NCBI GenBank assembly: GCA_014728435.1
Contig: WJLP01000057.1
Span: 1-26,005, forward strand
DNA length: 26,005 nucleotides
Source of the DNA: Candidatus Uhrbacteria bacterium
Lineage (GTDB): Bacteria > Patescibacteriota > Patescibacteriia > 2-12-FULL-60-25
Direction of reading: 5' to 3'
The translations under genes were made by a program, and so were the position numbers. The first letter of the stretch is position 1. Every line of letters starts with the position of its first letter. The notes under the pieces were generated by a model that saw only the letters and a program-made list of their open reading frames with translations, was not told the origin of the DNA and ran no database searches. Of this stretch, positions 1 through 6,830 are shown one piece after another.

Positions 1-2
1 AG

Positions 3-149
3 TTTAACCGAAGGCTTGCCGACTGGTTAATTTGGTATAACAGTAAGAGAGTTCATCGCTCCCTAAACAAAATGACGCCCATTGGGTATATTTTAAATCA
101 AGAATCAAGCAAGGAGTGCAAAGTTGGGTGGGCGCGTACATTAGTTTGA
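3..149 (+). CDS. C-terminal end of a DDE integrase/transposase (cut by window edge)
   Basis: An open frame enters from the left edge and gives 48 residues before a TGA. It contains RRLADWLIWYNSKRVHRSLN followed by KMTPIGYI. The pattern W-x-x-x-YN-x-x-R-x-H-x-x-L followed by x-x-x-TP is the usual end of the integrase core (rve/rve_3) domain of IS3- or IS481-type transposases, just after the catalytic Glu helix. The catalytic residues themselves lie outside the window. The element would move DNA by cut-and-paste or copy-out strand transfer. No terminal inverted repeat could be identified between its stop and cysS, whose promoter begins inside the last codons of this frame. The family call is fairly secure; the exact IS family is not. 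Confidence 0.75.
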   Translation, partial: FNRRLADWLIWYNSKRVHRSLNKMTPIGYILNQESSKECKVGWARTLV

Positions 150-174
150 AATTTGTAGTTTTTTGGTTTATAGT
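146..174 (+). promoter_or_regulatory. cysS promoter, leaderless type
   Basis: TTGAAA (146-151), a 17-bp spacer and TATAGT (169-174) form a near-consensus sigma70-type promoter. Only 9 nt separate the -10 box from the ATG at 184, so transcription should start about 2-3 nt before the start codon. No Shine-Dalgarno is present. The -35 box overlaps the stop codon of the transposase remnant. Confidence 0.65.
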
Positions 175-183
175 ACCTTTGTT

Positions 184-1626
184 ATGCTAAAACTTTGGAA
201 TACTGAATCTCGCACACGCGAGGCTTTTGGTCCTATATCAGACGACGAAGTCCGCATGTACTCTTGCGGGCCAACTGTTTACATGCGCGCCCACATCGGC
301 AACCTTAGAGGCTATGTAATCTGGGATATTTTGAAACGACTCCTAAAGGCGGACGGTTACCAGGTAACGCATGCAATGAACATTACGGATGTTGGTCATT
401 TAACAGATGACGCGGACGAAGGCGAAGATAAGATGATTAAGTCCGCGCGCGAGCAAGGTAAGACTGCTTGGGATATTGCCAAAGAGTACGAAGAATTGTT
501 TAAGCAAGATGCTCAAAATCTCAACATAATCCTGCCCGAACCGCCACTTTTATGCCGGGCCACGGATCACATTGCAGAGCAGATAAAGCTGGTCCAAGAT
601 CTTGAAGAAAAAGGATATACCTACACAACCAGCGATGGTATTTATTTTGATACGGCCAAATTCCCTGAATACGGCAAACTTTCCGGCCAACCACTTGAAG
701 AAAAGCTAGCCGGCGCCAGGGTCGAAGCCTCATCAGAAAAGAAAAACGGCACAGACTTCGCCCTCTGGAAATTCAGCTACCCAAACGGTTTGTCTCGCGA
801 GGATTACCTAGCTTCGAACTCCGACCTTCGCGCTTCGGACTTGCCCGAAAGGGCCATGGAATGGCCAAGCCCTTGGGGCCTGGGTTTCCCGGGTTGGCAC
901 GCGGAATGTTCCGCTATGAGCAAAAAATACTTGGGCCAACCTTTTGACATCCACACAGGCGGTGTCGACCACATCCCGGTTCATCACGAAAACGAAATAG
1001 CGCAGAGCGTCTGCGCCTACGGGGTACCATTGGCCAATTTTTGGCTTCATAACGAATTTCTTACAGTTGATGGCCATAAGATGAGCAAATCATTGGGCAA
1101 TACCTACACCTTGGAAGATCTAAACTCTCACAACATCGAACCTCTGGCTCTTAGATATTTTTACCTTGGCGCGCACTACCGCCAGAAGCTTAATTTTACT
1201 TGGGAATCAGCCGCGGCCGCGCAAAACGCCCTCAACAAACTAAGGTCTCTCGTTCGTGAATGGGATGCTCCCACGGAAATCAATCTTGAGTATGATGACA
1301 GGTTCATGGCTGAAATCATGGACGATATCAACACGGCCTCCGCGCTCGGCGTGCTCTGGGAATTGGTCAATGACAATAGCCTGGAAACACCTGTTAAAGC
1401 CGCCACCTTAAAACGCTGGAATACAATTTTGGGACTTGGCTTGGGTGAATACATCGGCAAACCTCTGGAAATTCCGGCCAACGTACGAGCCATCGCCGAT
1501 CGCCGCTGGGAGGCTCGCTCCAATAAAGACTGGGACACGGCCGACGCACTCCGCCTAGAACTCGAAAACCTCGGCTGGCTGATGGAAGACTCAGACAGCA
1601 ACTACAAGCTTAAATTAAAAAAATAA
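184..1626 (+). CDS. cysS: cysteinyl-tRNA synthetase
   Basis: Class I aminoacyl-tRNA synthetase that charges tRNA-Cys in the cytoplasm. The 480-residue protein from ATG 184 starts MLKLWNTESR, as family members do. A TTG at 163 would add seven residues, but it lies inside the -10 region and is rejected. The Rossmann-fold signature AHIGN follows MYSCGPTVY near the N-terminus. The zinc-site region includes that Cys, WHAECSAMS and GGVDHIPVHHENE, and the ATP-loop signature is GHKMSKSLGN. A DALR-type helical domain follows, and the length is normal. Between the FALWKFS region and MEWPSPWG there is an extra stretch of about 20 residues (around 790-855) whose DNA carries a repeat core also found in dnaX and at 24839. 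It is transcribed alone and convergent with the CorA-like gene. Confidence 0.97.
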   Translation: MLKLWNTESRTREAFGPISDDEVRMYSCGPTVYMRAHIGNLRGYVIWDILKRLLKADGYQVTHAMNITDVGHLTDDADEGEDKMIKSAREQGKTAWDIAKEYEELFKQDAQNLNIILPEPPLLCRATDHIAEQIKLVQDLEEKGYTYTTSDGIYFDTAKFPEYGKLSGQPLEEKLAGARVEASSEKKNGTDFALWKFSYPNGLSREDYLASNSDLRASDLPERAMEWPSPWGLGFPGWHAECSAMSKKYLGQPFDIHTGGVDHIPVHHENEIAQSVCAYGVPLANFWLHNEFLTVDGHKMSKSLGNTYTLEDLNSHNIEPLALRYFYLGAHYRQKLNFTWESAAAAQNALNKLRSLVREWDAPTEINLEYDDRFMAEIMDDINTASALGVLWELVNDNSLETPVKAATLKRWNTILGLGLGEYIGKPLEIPANVRAIADRRWEARSNKDWDTADALRLELENLGWLMEDSDSNYKLKLKK

Positions 1627-1687
1627 GATCGAGCCTTGTTCGATTCATAAATTGATAGTTAGTATTTTGTATTTGCTATTTATTTGT

Positions 1688-2626
1688 TTACATCCACTTT
1701 TTGTACTTAAAAAATGCCAGCATGCTTGTGCATCCAGCGAGCATTATTCCCACAATAATCCAAAACCCCCAAGGGTGATCCACTAGCGGCATATTAATGG
1801 CATTCATGCCAAAAACACCGGCCAAAAGCGTAAGCGGAAAAACGATAAACGACACGATAGTCAAATTTTTGACTATTTCATTGGTCCTGTATTCGGTTAA
1901 ACTCTGATAAGTCTCGTGTAAAGCGTCAATCGTCTCTTTTTTGAGCAGTAATCTGTTTTTAATGTCGCTCGTATCATCAATCAACTGCCCGTAATAAGCG
2001 TCCAGCTTTTTATGTTTTTTATAGTACTTGTCAAAATGCGCGCGCAGCTTTCTCATAATTTCATCATGACCCTGCAGTGACTGCCTTGAACGCACTATAT
2101 TGGTTTTAACTCTTAATAAATTTTTAATAAAATTCCTGCCAAAATTATCAAACATCGTGTCTTCGATTTCTTCAATATCACCGCTCATTAACCGTAAAAT
2201 CGGATAAGTGTTTTCTATTAGTGAATTAATTAGCATGTACAACAAGTGCGGTATTGTTTGTGCTTCTTTAGTCAAGTTCTTGGAAACGGTCATTTCCTTG
2301 TAAAGCTGCTGTAAAGCGGGTACTTCATTCACATCAACCGTTACCAAGCGGTTGTCCATGATAAAAAAATCAATTTCCGCCGTGTGTATCCTGCCAGTTT
2401 TTTTATCAAAAATCGGATACTGCAAAACCATGAAAACATAGTCTGCGCGATAAACGATTTTCGGGCTTTGTATGGGCGGACCCACGTCTTTTAAATCAAT
2501 TTCAGCGAATCCAAACTTATCTTTTAGATACTTTAAAACTCTCTGGTCATTTTTTTTAACCATGACCCATTCAAATTTTCCGCAATTCGTAATGGAAATG
2601 CTTTTTGGCGCTCCTTTAGCCGTCAT
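1688..2626 (-). CDS. corA: CorA-family divalent metal (Mg/Co) channel
   Basis: Inner-membrane homopentameric magnesium channel of the CorA/MIT family, 312 residues. A long soluble N-terminal region with mixed alpha/beta and a charged helical part (about 130-245, rich in Lys/Glu) leads to two C-terminal membrane helices. The first ends in the family hallmark GMN at about residues 273-275 (GVFGMNAINMP), and the second is GFWIIVGIMLAGCTSMLAFF, followed by a basic KYKKWM tail. The start is the ATG at 2626. It sits only 7 nt downstream of a TATAAT box and has no ribosome-binding site, consistent with a leaderless mRNA. The gene diverges from the secretion-related unit at 2743, and the two promoters lie in a 14-bp inverted repeat. 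Metal specificity cannot be read from sequence. Confidence 0.93.
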   Translation of the reverse strand: MTAKGAPKSISITNCGKFEWVMVKKNDQRVLKYLKDKFGFAEIDLKDVGPPIQSPKIVYRADYVFMVLQYPIFDKKTGRIHTAEIDFFIMDNRLVTVDVNEVPALQQLYKEMTVSKNLTKEAQTIPHLLYMLINSLIENTYPILRLMSGDIEEIEDTMFDNFGRNFIKNLLRVKTNIVRSRQSLQGHDEIMRKLRAHFDKYYKKHKKLDAYYGQLIDDTSDIKNRLLLKKETIDALHETYQSLTEYRTNEIVKNLTIVSFIVFPLTLLAGVFGMNAINMPLVDHPWGFWIIVGIMLAGCTSMLAFFKYKKWM

Positions 2627-2632
2627 TTCACC

Positions 2633-2729
2633 AATTATAGCATAAAAATATCACAAAGTCCTGCGTGCTTGCCCGACAAGGGGGTGTTGCGGTTTGCCCT
2701 TACTTGAGCTGCTTGTTTATGCTATAATT
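2633..2729. promoter_or_regulatory. divergent promoters inside a 14-bp inverted repeat
   Basis: AATTATAGCATAAA (2633-2646) and its exact reverse complement TTTATGCTATAATT (2716-2729) face outward. Each contains an extended -10 promoter, TATGCTATAAT. One drives the CorA-like gene leftward, 7 nt before its ATG; the other drives the 2743 gene rightward, 14 nt before its ATG. The -35 boxes are weak on both sides, which fits extended -10 promoters. The arms are 69 bp apart. Confidence 0.6.
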
Positions 2730-2742
2730 CCAACATCCACAT

Positions 2743-3339
2743 ATGCCAACTCAACCGGCTCAAACCACTCAAGATGATACTGGCGCTCAAGGGCTAAACC
2801 CGGAAATTCCACCGCTCGCAAGCACGGAACAACCTCCTCAACGTCAGGAGGATGTTTCAGGAGTAGAAGCGGACCGCAGAGCATTGGAGCGAGCAAGCGT
2901 CGAAGAGCTTACAGCAAGCGACGGTCAAGTTTTTAAAACACTTCGCCCGCCTCAAGAACCCATCCCCACGCAAGAAGAAGTTCAAATTGCCGAGCAAGAT
3001 CCTGTCCACAAAATCGAGCAAGAAATCGAAGTCATCCTGCAAAATGGATTGGTCGAAATCGACAAAAAAGCCAACAAGATGACCGGTTTGTTTACAGAAC
3101 TCCCGCCGGACACGCAAAAAGCTTTTAAAGAAAAAGGCGAGGCCTTGGCGGATGATATTGTTGCCGCGTTTCAAAGTTCCAAACTCGACCCCGCTCAATT
3201 GCAAACCGATATCAAAGAGTGGTTAAGATTGATACCCGGCGTTAACAGGCCGTGGCTCGAACAGATGGCAACGCTTAAAAAAGACAAAATAATGCATCTT
3301 TATAACCAACTTAAACGCGATCCCAATTATTTGAATTAG
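2743..3339 (+). CDS. unnamed partner of the type IV secretion-like ATPase
   Basis: A 198-residue soluble, acidic protein that I do not recognise as a named family. The first ~75 residues are low-complexity and rich in Gln, Pro, Thr and Glu, probably disordered. After about residue 80 it becomes a helical domain (EVQIAEQDPVHKIEQEIEVILQ), followed by a C-terminal region ending WLRLIPGVNRPWLEQMATLKKDKIMHLYNQLKRDP. No signal peptide or membrane segment is visible. The stop lies 9 nt before the start of the large translocation ATPase, so the two are almost certainly co-transcribed. A role as an accessory or regulatory subunit of that machine is inferred from context only. Confidence 0.8.
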   Translation: MPTQPAQTTQDDTGAQGLNPEIPPLASTEQPPQRQEDVSGVEADRRALERASVEELTASDGQVFKTLRPPQEPIPTQEEVQIAEQDPVHKIEQEIEVILQNGLVEIDKKANKMTGLFTELPPDTQKAFKEKGEALADDIVAAFQSSKLDPAQLQTDIKEWLRLIPGVNRPWLEQMATLKKDKIMHLYNQLKRDPNYLN

Positions 3340-3348
3340 TCACCCTAC

Positions 3349-5934
3349 ATGATCCTTAGTACTTTTCCGGCCTTGCAAATAGGTCTCACCACGCAAACGG
3401 GAGGAGGGCTAACCGTCAGCTCTATATTTTTAAATCCCTTGGTTAGCGGGCTTTTTTGGTTGGCGGTATTGGTTGGCGCGGTAATATTTACCGTCTGGCT
3501 GGTACGGCGCACCATGCATCTTAAAGTTAAATTCAAGCGTTCCCACGAAAAAATAGTCCTTAAAGTCAAAGTCCCCAAAGAAGTGCGCCGTGAGGATGTT
3601 GAACAGCAAAAAAGCTTGCAACAGATGCAAGAACTTATCGGTTTTACTGAAACGATTTTTCAAACAATCGGCTCCATGCGCGCCGAACGCGGCGTCAAAT
3701 CTTGGCTCACCGGACGCGAGGATGTTCTCACCTTTGAAATGGTATCGCACAAAAGCCTGATAATGTTCTACGTAACCTGCCCCGTAAAACATCGCCAATT
3801 TGTGGAATCGCAAATTCAGGCACAATACCCGCACTCATCCATCGAAGACGTGGGTGATTACAACATCTTTTCTCCAAAAGGCGTGGCTTTAGGCTCGTAC
3901 CTGACTTTTAAGAAACCTAGCTATTTCCCAATAAAAACCTACGAAAAGATGGAGTCCGATCCAATGAATACCATCACCAACGCTTTATCCAAACTTGATG
4001 ATGAAGACGGAGCCGCTATCCAATTCGTGGTCAAATCATCCTATGCGAAATGGCGCAACGAGGGTTTGCGTATCGCCCGCGCAATGCAACAAGGCAAAAA
4101 ATATGAGGAGGTTAAAGCCGGTGGTTTTAGTAAAGTAATCAAAGAAATAGGGGAGGCTGTCAGGGGTTCCAAAAAAGAAGATGAAATTAAAGAGCAATAC
4201 CGTTTATCTCCCTTGGAAGAGGAAATGGTCAAAGGTTTGGAAGAAAAGGCTTCCAAAGCCGGAGTTGATGTCAACATCCGGGTTGTTACTACATCCGAGC
4301 ACTTCGAAAAAGCCAAACGCTATTTGGATGACATCTTAAACGCATTCGGCCAATATAATATTTTCGAATACGGCAACTCATTCAAAGTCATCACCCCGCG
4401 CGACCAGGAGCAGTTAATTTCATTCTTCATTCACCGCCACTTCGACCCGCGTTACAGTATCACTTTAAACTCCGAAGAACTTTCCTCACTTTGGCACTTG
4501 CCCTTGCCATCAACCGAAACTCCAAAAATAGATTGGCTCCTTTCCCGTAAAGCTCTACCTCCTTCAAATATCCCTCGTGAAGGCATATTGCTCGGTTTAT
4601 CCGAATATCGCGGCCACAGCTATGAAATTCGCATGAAAGACCAAGACAGACGTCGCCACTTTTACATCATCGGTAAATCCGGTGGCGGCAAGTCTGTATT
4701 CATGAAGTCCATGATCAAGCAAGATATTGAAAACGGCAAAGGAGTTTGCGTCATGGATCCGCACGGCGATTTGGCGCGTGAAAGTATCGAGTATGTCCCC
4801 AAAGAGCGAGCAGAGGATGTGATCTATCTCAATCCGGCTGATTTTGAACGCCCTATGGCCTTAAACATGCTCGAATACGATGAAACCGACCCTCAGCAAA
4901 AAACTTTCGCGGTCGAGGAAATGCTCAAAATCTTCGATCAGCTCTACGATCTCAAAGCTACCGGCGGCCCGATGTTTGAATACTACATGAGAAACGCCAT
5001 GCTTCTTTGCATGGATCATCCCGAATCCGGTTCAACACTGGTTGAAATCCCCAAAGTTTTGGCCGACGACCAATACAGAGCGTTCAAACTCAGTAAATGC
5101 AAAACTCCCAGTGTGCGTGATTTCTGGATCAAAGAAGCGCAAAAAGCCGGCGGTGAGGCATCATTGGCCAACATGGTGCCATACATCGCCTCCAAACTGA
5201 CTCCTTTTATCACAAACGACTTCTTACGCCCCGTCATCTCCCAGCAAAAATCCAGCTTCAGCTTCAGGCAAGCTATGGATGAAGGAAAACTCATCTTTTG
5301 CGAACTGAATAAAGGTAAACTTGGCGATATCAGCTCATACCTTATCGGCATGATTGTTGTCGGTAAAATCCTAATGGCCGCTTTGGCGCGCGGCGACATG
5401 GATCCTTCAAAACGCCGCGATTTCTATCTTTACATCGACGAATTCCAAAACTTTTTAACCGATTCCATCTCCGCTATTTTATCCGAGGCGCGTAAATACG
5501 GGCTTAATCTGATAATCGCGCACCAATTCATCAGTCAGCTTGCTCCCAAAGGCGATACTGCCATCCGTGACGCCATTTTTGGTAATATTGGCACCATGTC
5601 TGCTTTTAGAGTGGGCGCCGAGGATGCCGAATTTTTGGAGAAAGAATTCTCACCAACCTTTACAAAATTCGATTTGATGAATACAGAAGCTTTTACCGTG
5701 AACATCAAGCTCTTAATCGATAATACAGCTTCTAAACCTTTTAATATGATGCCCATCATGCAACCTGAGGGCAATAAAAAGCTGGCCGAAATGATTAAAG
5801 AACTTTCCAGGTATAAATACGGCCGTAAAAGAGAGCTTATCGAGGCCGAGCTTCAAGAGCGTTATACCGAAATCGATCGCATGGTTCAAGAACAGGCGCA
5901 AGCCAAACGGCCCGCGGGCGGATTTGACTTTTAG
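3349..5934 (+). CDS. VirD4/TraG-like type IV secretion or conjugation ATPase
   Basis: An 861-residue membrane-anchored P-loop ATPase of the HerA/VirD4/TraG-like superfamily, which uses ATP to move DNA or protein through the envelope. One or two hydrophobic stretches lie in the first 50 residues, including LVSGLFWLAVLVGAVIFTVWLV followed by a basic segment. A long mixed domain of about 390 residues (with a charged insert near 250-300) precedes the motor. The Walker A motif is IGKSGGGKS (441-449) and Walker B is LYIDEF (D697, E698). MDPHGDLAR, LNKGKLG and IIAHQF are typical of VirD4/TraG-like and DUF87 proteins. The C-terminus is charged and helical. The start ATG follows the upstream gene by 9 nt. 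No VirB4, VirB6 or relaxase is in the window, so competence, pilus and conjugation roles remain open. Confidence 0.85.
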   Translation: MILSTFPALQIGLTTQTGGGLTVSSIFLNPLVSGLFWLAVLVGAVIFTVWLVRRTMHLKVKFKRSHEKIVLKVKVPKEVRREDVEQQKSLQQMQELIGFTETIFQTIGSMRAERGVKSWLTGREDVLTFEMVSHKSLIMFYVTCPVKHRQFVESQIQAQYPHSSIEDVGDYNIFSPKGVALGSYLTFKKPSYFPIKTYEKMESDPMNTITNALSKLDDEDGAAIQFVVKSSYAKWRNEGLRIARAMQQGKKYEEVKAGGFSKVIKEIGEAVRGSKKEDEIKEQYRLSPLEEEMVKGLEEKASKAGVDVNIRVVTTSEHFEKAKRYLDDILNAFGQYNIFEYGNSFKVITPRDQEQLISFFIHRHFDPRYSITLNSEELSSLWHLPLPSTETPKIDWLLSRKALPPSNIPREGILLGLSEYRGHSYEIRMKDQDRRRHFYIIGKSGGGKSVFMKSMIKQDIENGKGVCVMDPHGDLARESIEYVPKERAEDVIYLNPADFERPMALNMLEYDETDPQQKTFAVEEMLKIFDQLYDLKATGGPMFEYYMRNAMLLCMDHPESGSTLVEIPKVLADDQYRAFKLSKCKTPSVRDFWIKEAQKAGGEASLANMVPYIASKLTPFITNDFLRPVISQQKSSFSFRQAMDEGKLIFCELNKGKLGDISSYLIGMIVVGKILMAALARGDMDPSKRRDFYLYIDEFQNFLTDSISAILSEARKYGLNLIIAHQFISQLAPKGDTAIRDAIFGNIGTMSAFRVGAEDAEFLEKEFSPTFTKFDLMNTEAFTVNIKLLIDNTASKPFNMMPIMQPEGNKKLAEMIKELSRYKYGRKRELIEAELQERYTEIDRMVQEQAQAKRPAGGFDF

Positions 5935-5972
5935 TGTTTCACGGGTAAACTAAAAGTGTGTTACAATATAAC

Positions 5973-5999
5973 TGTGGATAACTAAAAGACTTATCCACA
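5973..5999. promoter_or_regulatory. two perfect DnaA-box sequences in inverted orientation
   Basis: TGTGGATAA (5973-5981) and TTATCCACA (5991-5999) are exact reverse complements separated by 9 nt. Each is a perfect match to the classical DnaA box. They lie between the ATPase gene and the 6018 gene, just after an AT-rich TACAATATAAC stretch that could be a -10 box. They could bind DnaA, act as an operator, or form an RNA hairpin; no T-run follows, so a terminator is unlikely. Confidence 0.55.
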
Positions 6000-6017
6000 A
6001 TTGACACAAACAAAAAT

Positions 6018-6707
6018 ATGCCTACAACACCACAAGATACTGTAAATGAAGCAGATAATCTTGAAACAAGTGATAAGGAGATTCAAGACACAGAGCTTCA
6101 AGATGACATAGTATCGCCAAAGGTCGACAGCGAACAAAATGATGAACAAATCATCTTGAACGCTGTCGAAACAAAACTTACGCTTGCCCGTAAAATGATA
6201 ACCAACCTCAAAAATGAGATTGGCAATTTAGAGCGCCTGCTTGCCACGGATGCCGAACCTGCTGATATTGAGCAATTCGTCAGAGCCGAATCCACCGCGG
6301 AAGGTGAAGATTTAATGCACCCTGTAAACGAAGGCAAAATAGTTGAGGGTGTCTTTGACGGCCAAAACATGATCGGTTCCGACGGCAAAACTTACATAGT
6401 CCCGCCTAACTACGCTTCCAAATCCAAACTCGTTGAAGGTGATATCATGAAGCTGACCATCCAGCCCAATGGCAGTTTCTTGTATAAGCAAATCGGCCCC
6501 ATCGAACGCCAACGTGTTATGGGAGTGCTCGCGAAAGATGAAGTAACGGGTGATTGGAAGGTTATCGCCGAAGGTAAGAAGTACAACATCCTCACGGCAT
6601 CGGTTACTTATTTCAAGGGCGATAACGGCGATGATTGCGTGGTACTGATTCCCAAACAAGCGCCGTCAAAATGGGCCGCCATGGAAAACGTAATTCATCG
6701 AGCTTAA
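6018..6707 (+). CDS. conserved unnamed protein with coiled coil and beta-rich domain
   Basis: A 229-residue acidic cytoplasmic protein without signal or membrane segment. Residues 1-45 are Asp/Glu/Gln-rich and probably disordered. About 46-78 (LNAVETKLTLARKMITNLKNEIGNLERLL) have heptad character and predict a coiled coil. From about 100 a beta-rich domain includes EGKIVEGVFDGQNMIGSDGK and PPNYASKSKLVEGD. I recall similar sequences as recurrent hypothetical proteins in CPR genomes, but cannot name a family. It stands alone between a DnaA-box-like inverted pair and a strong terminator, upstream of dnaX. The VEGD-x-x-KL-x-I segment resembles small RNA- or metal-binding beta barrels, but no function should be assigned. 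Confidence 0.85.
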   Translation: MPTTPQDTVNEADNLETSDKEIQDTELQDDIVSPKVDSEQNDEQIILNAVETKLTLARKMITNLKNEIGNLERLLATDAEPADIEQFVRAESTAEGEDLMHPVNEGKIVEGVFDGQNMIGSDGKTYIVPPNYASKSKLVEGDIMKLTIQPNGSFLYKQIGPIERQRVMGVLAKDEVTGDWKVIAEGKKYNILTASVTYFKGDNGDDCVVLIPKQAPSKWAAMENVIHRA

Positions 6708-6724
6708 CAATTATCAAGCACTAC

Positions 6725-6755
6725 AAAACACGCAAAATATTGCGTGTTTTTAAAG
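6725..6755 (+). terminator. intrinsic terminator after the 6018 gene
   Basis: An 11-bp perfect stem (6725-6735 with 6740-6750) with an AATA loop ends in a run of T. A second, shorter hairpin, ACGACC/GGTCGT (6764-6782), lies between it and the dnaX promoter. Confidence 0.8.
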
Positions 6756-6791
6756 CTGTACGAACGACCCTCGTGTGGTCGTCCACTGTTT

Positions 6792-6820
6792 TTGACTTTA
6801 CGTCGTACACTAGGTAATCT
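6792..6820 (+). promoter_or_regulatory. dnaX promoter, near-leaderless type
   Basis: TTGACT (6792-6797), a 17-bp spacer and TAATCT (6815-6820) lie just before dnaX. Only 10 nt separate the -10 box from ATG 6831, and there is no Shine-Dalgarno. Confidence 0.65.
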
Positions 6821-6830
6821 TTAGTCGTTT

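Noticed and set aside
5940..6017. Complete chromosomal replication origin
   Set aside because: Only two DnaA boxes and one short AT-rich stretch, with no dnaA or dnaN nearby; kept only as a regulatory/DnaA-box pair.
6635..6817. Small open frame overlapping the end of the 6018 gene
   Set aside because: It runs across a strong terminator and the dnaX promoter, has no ribosome-binding site, and has no recognisable protein features.
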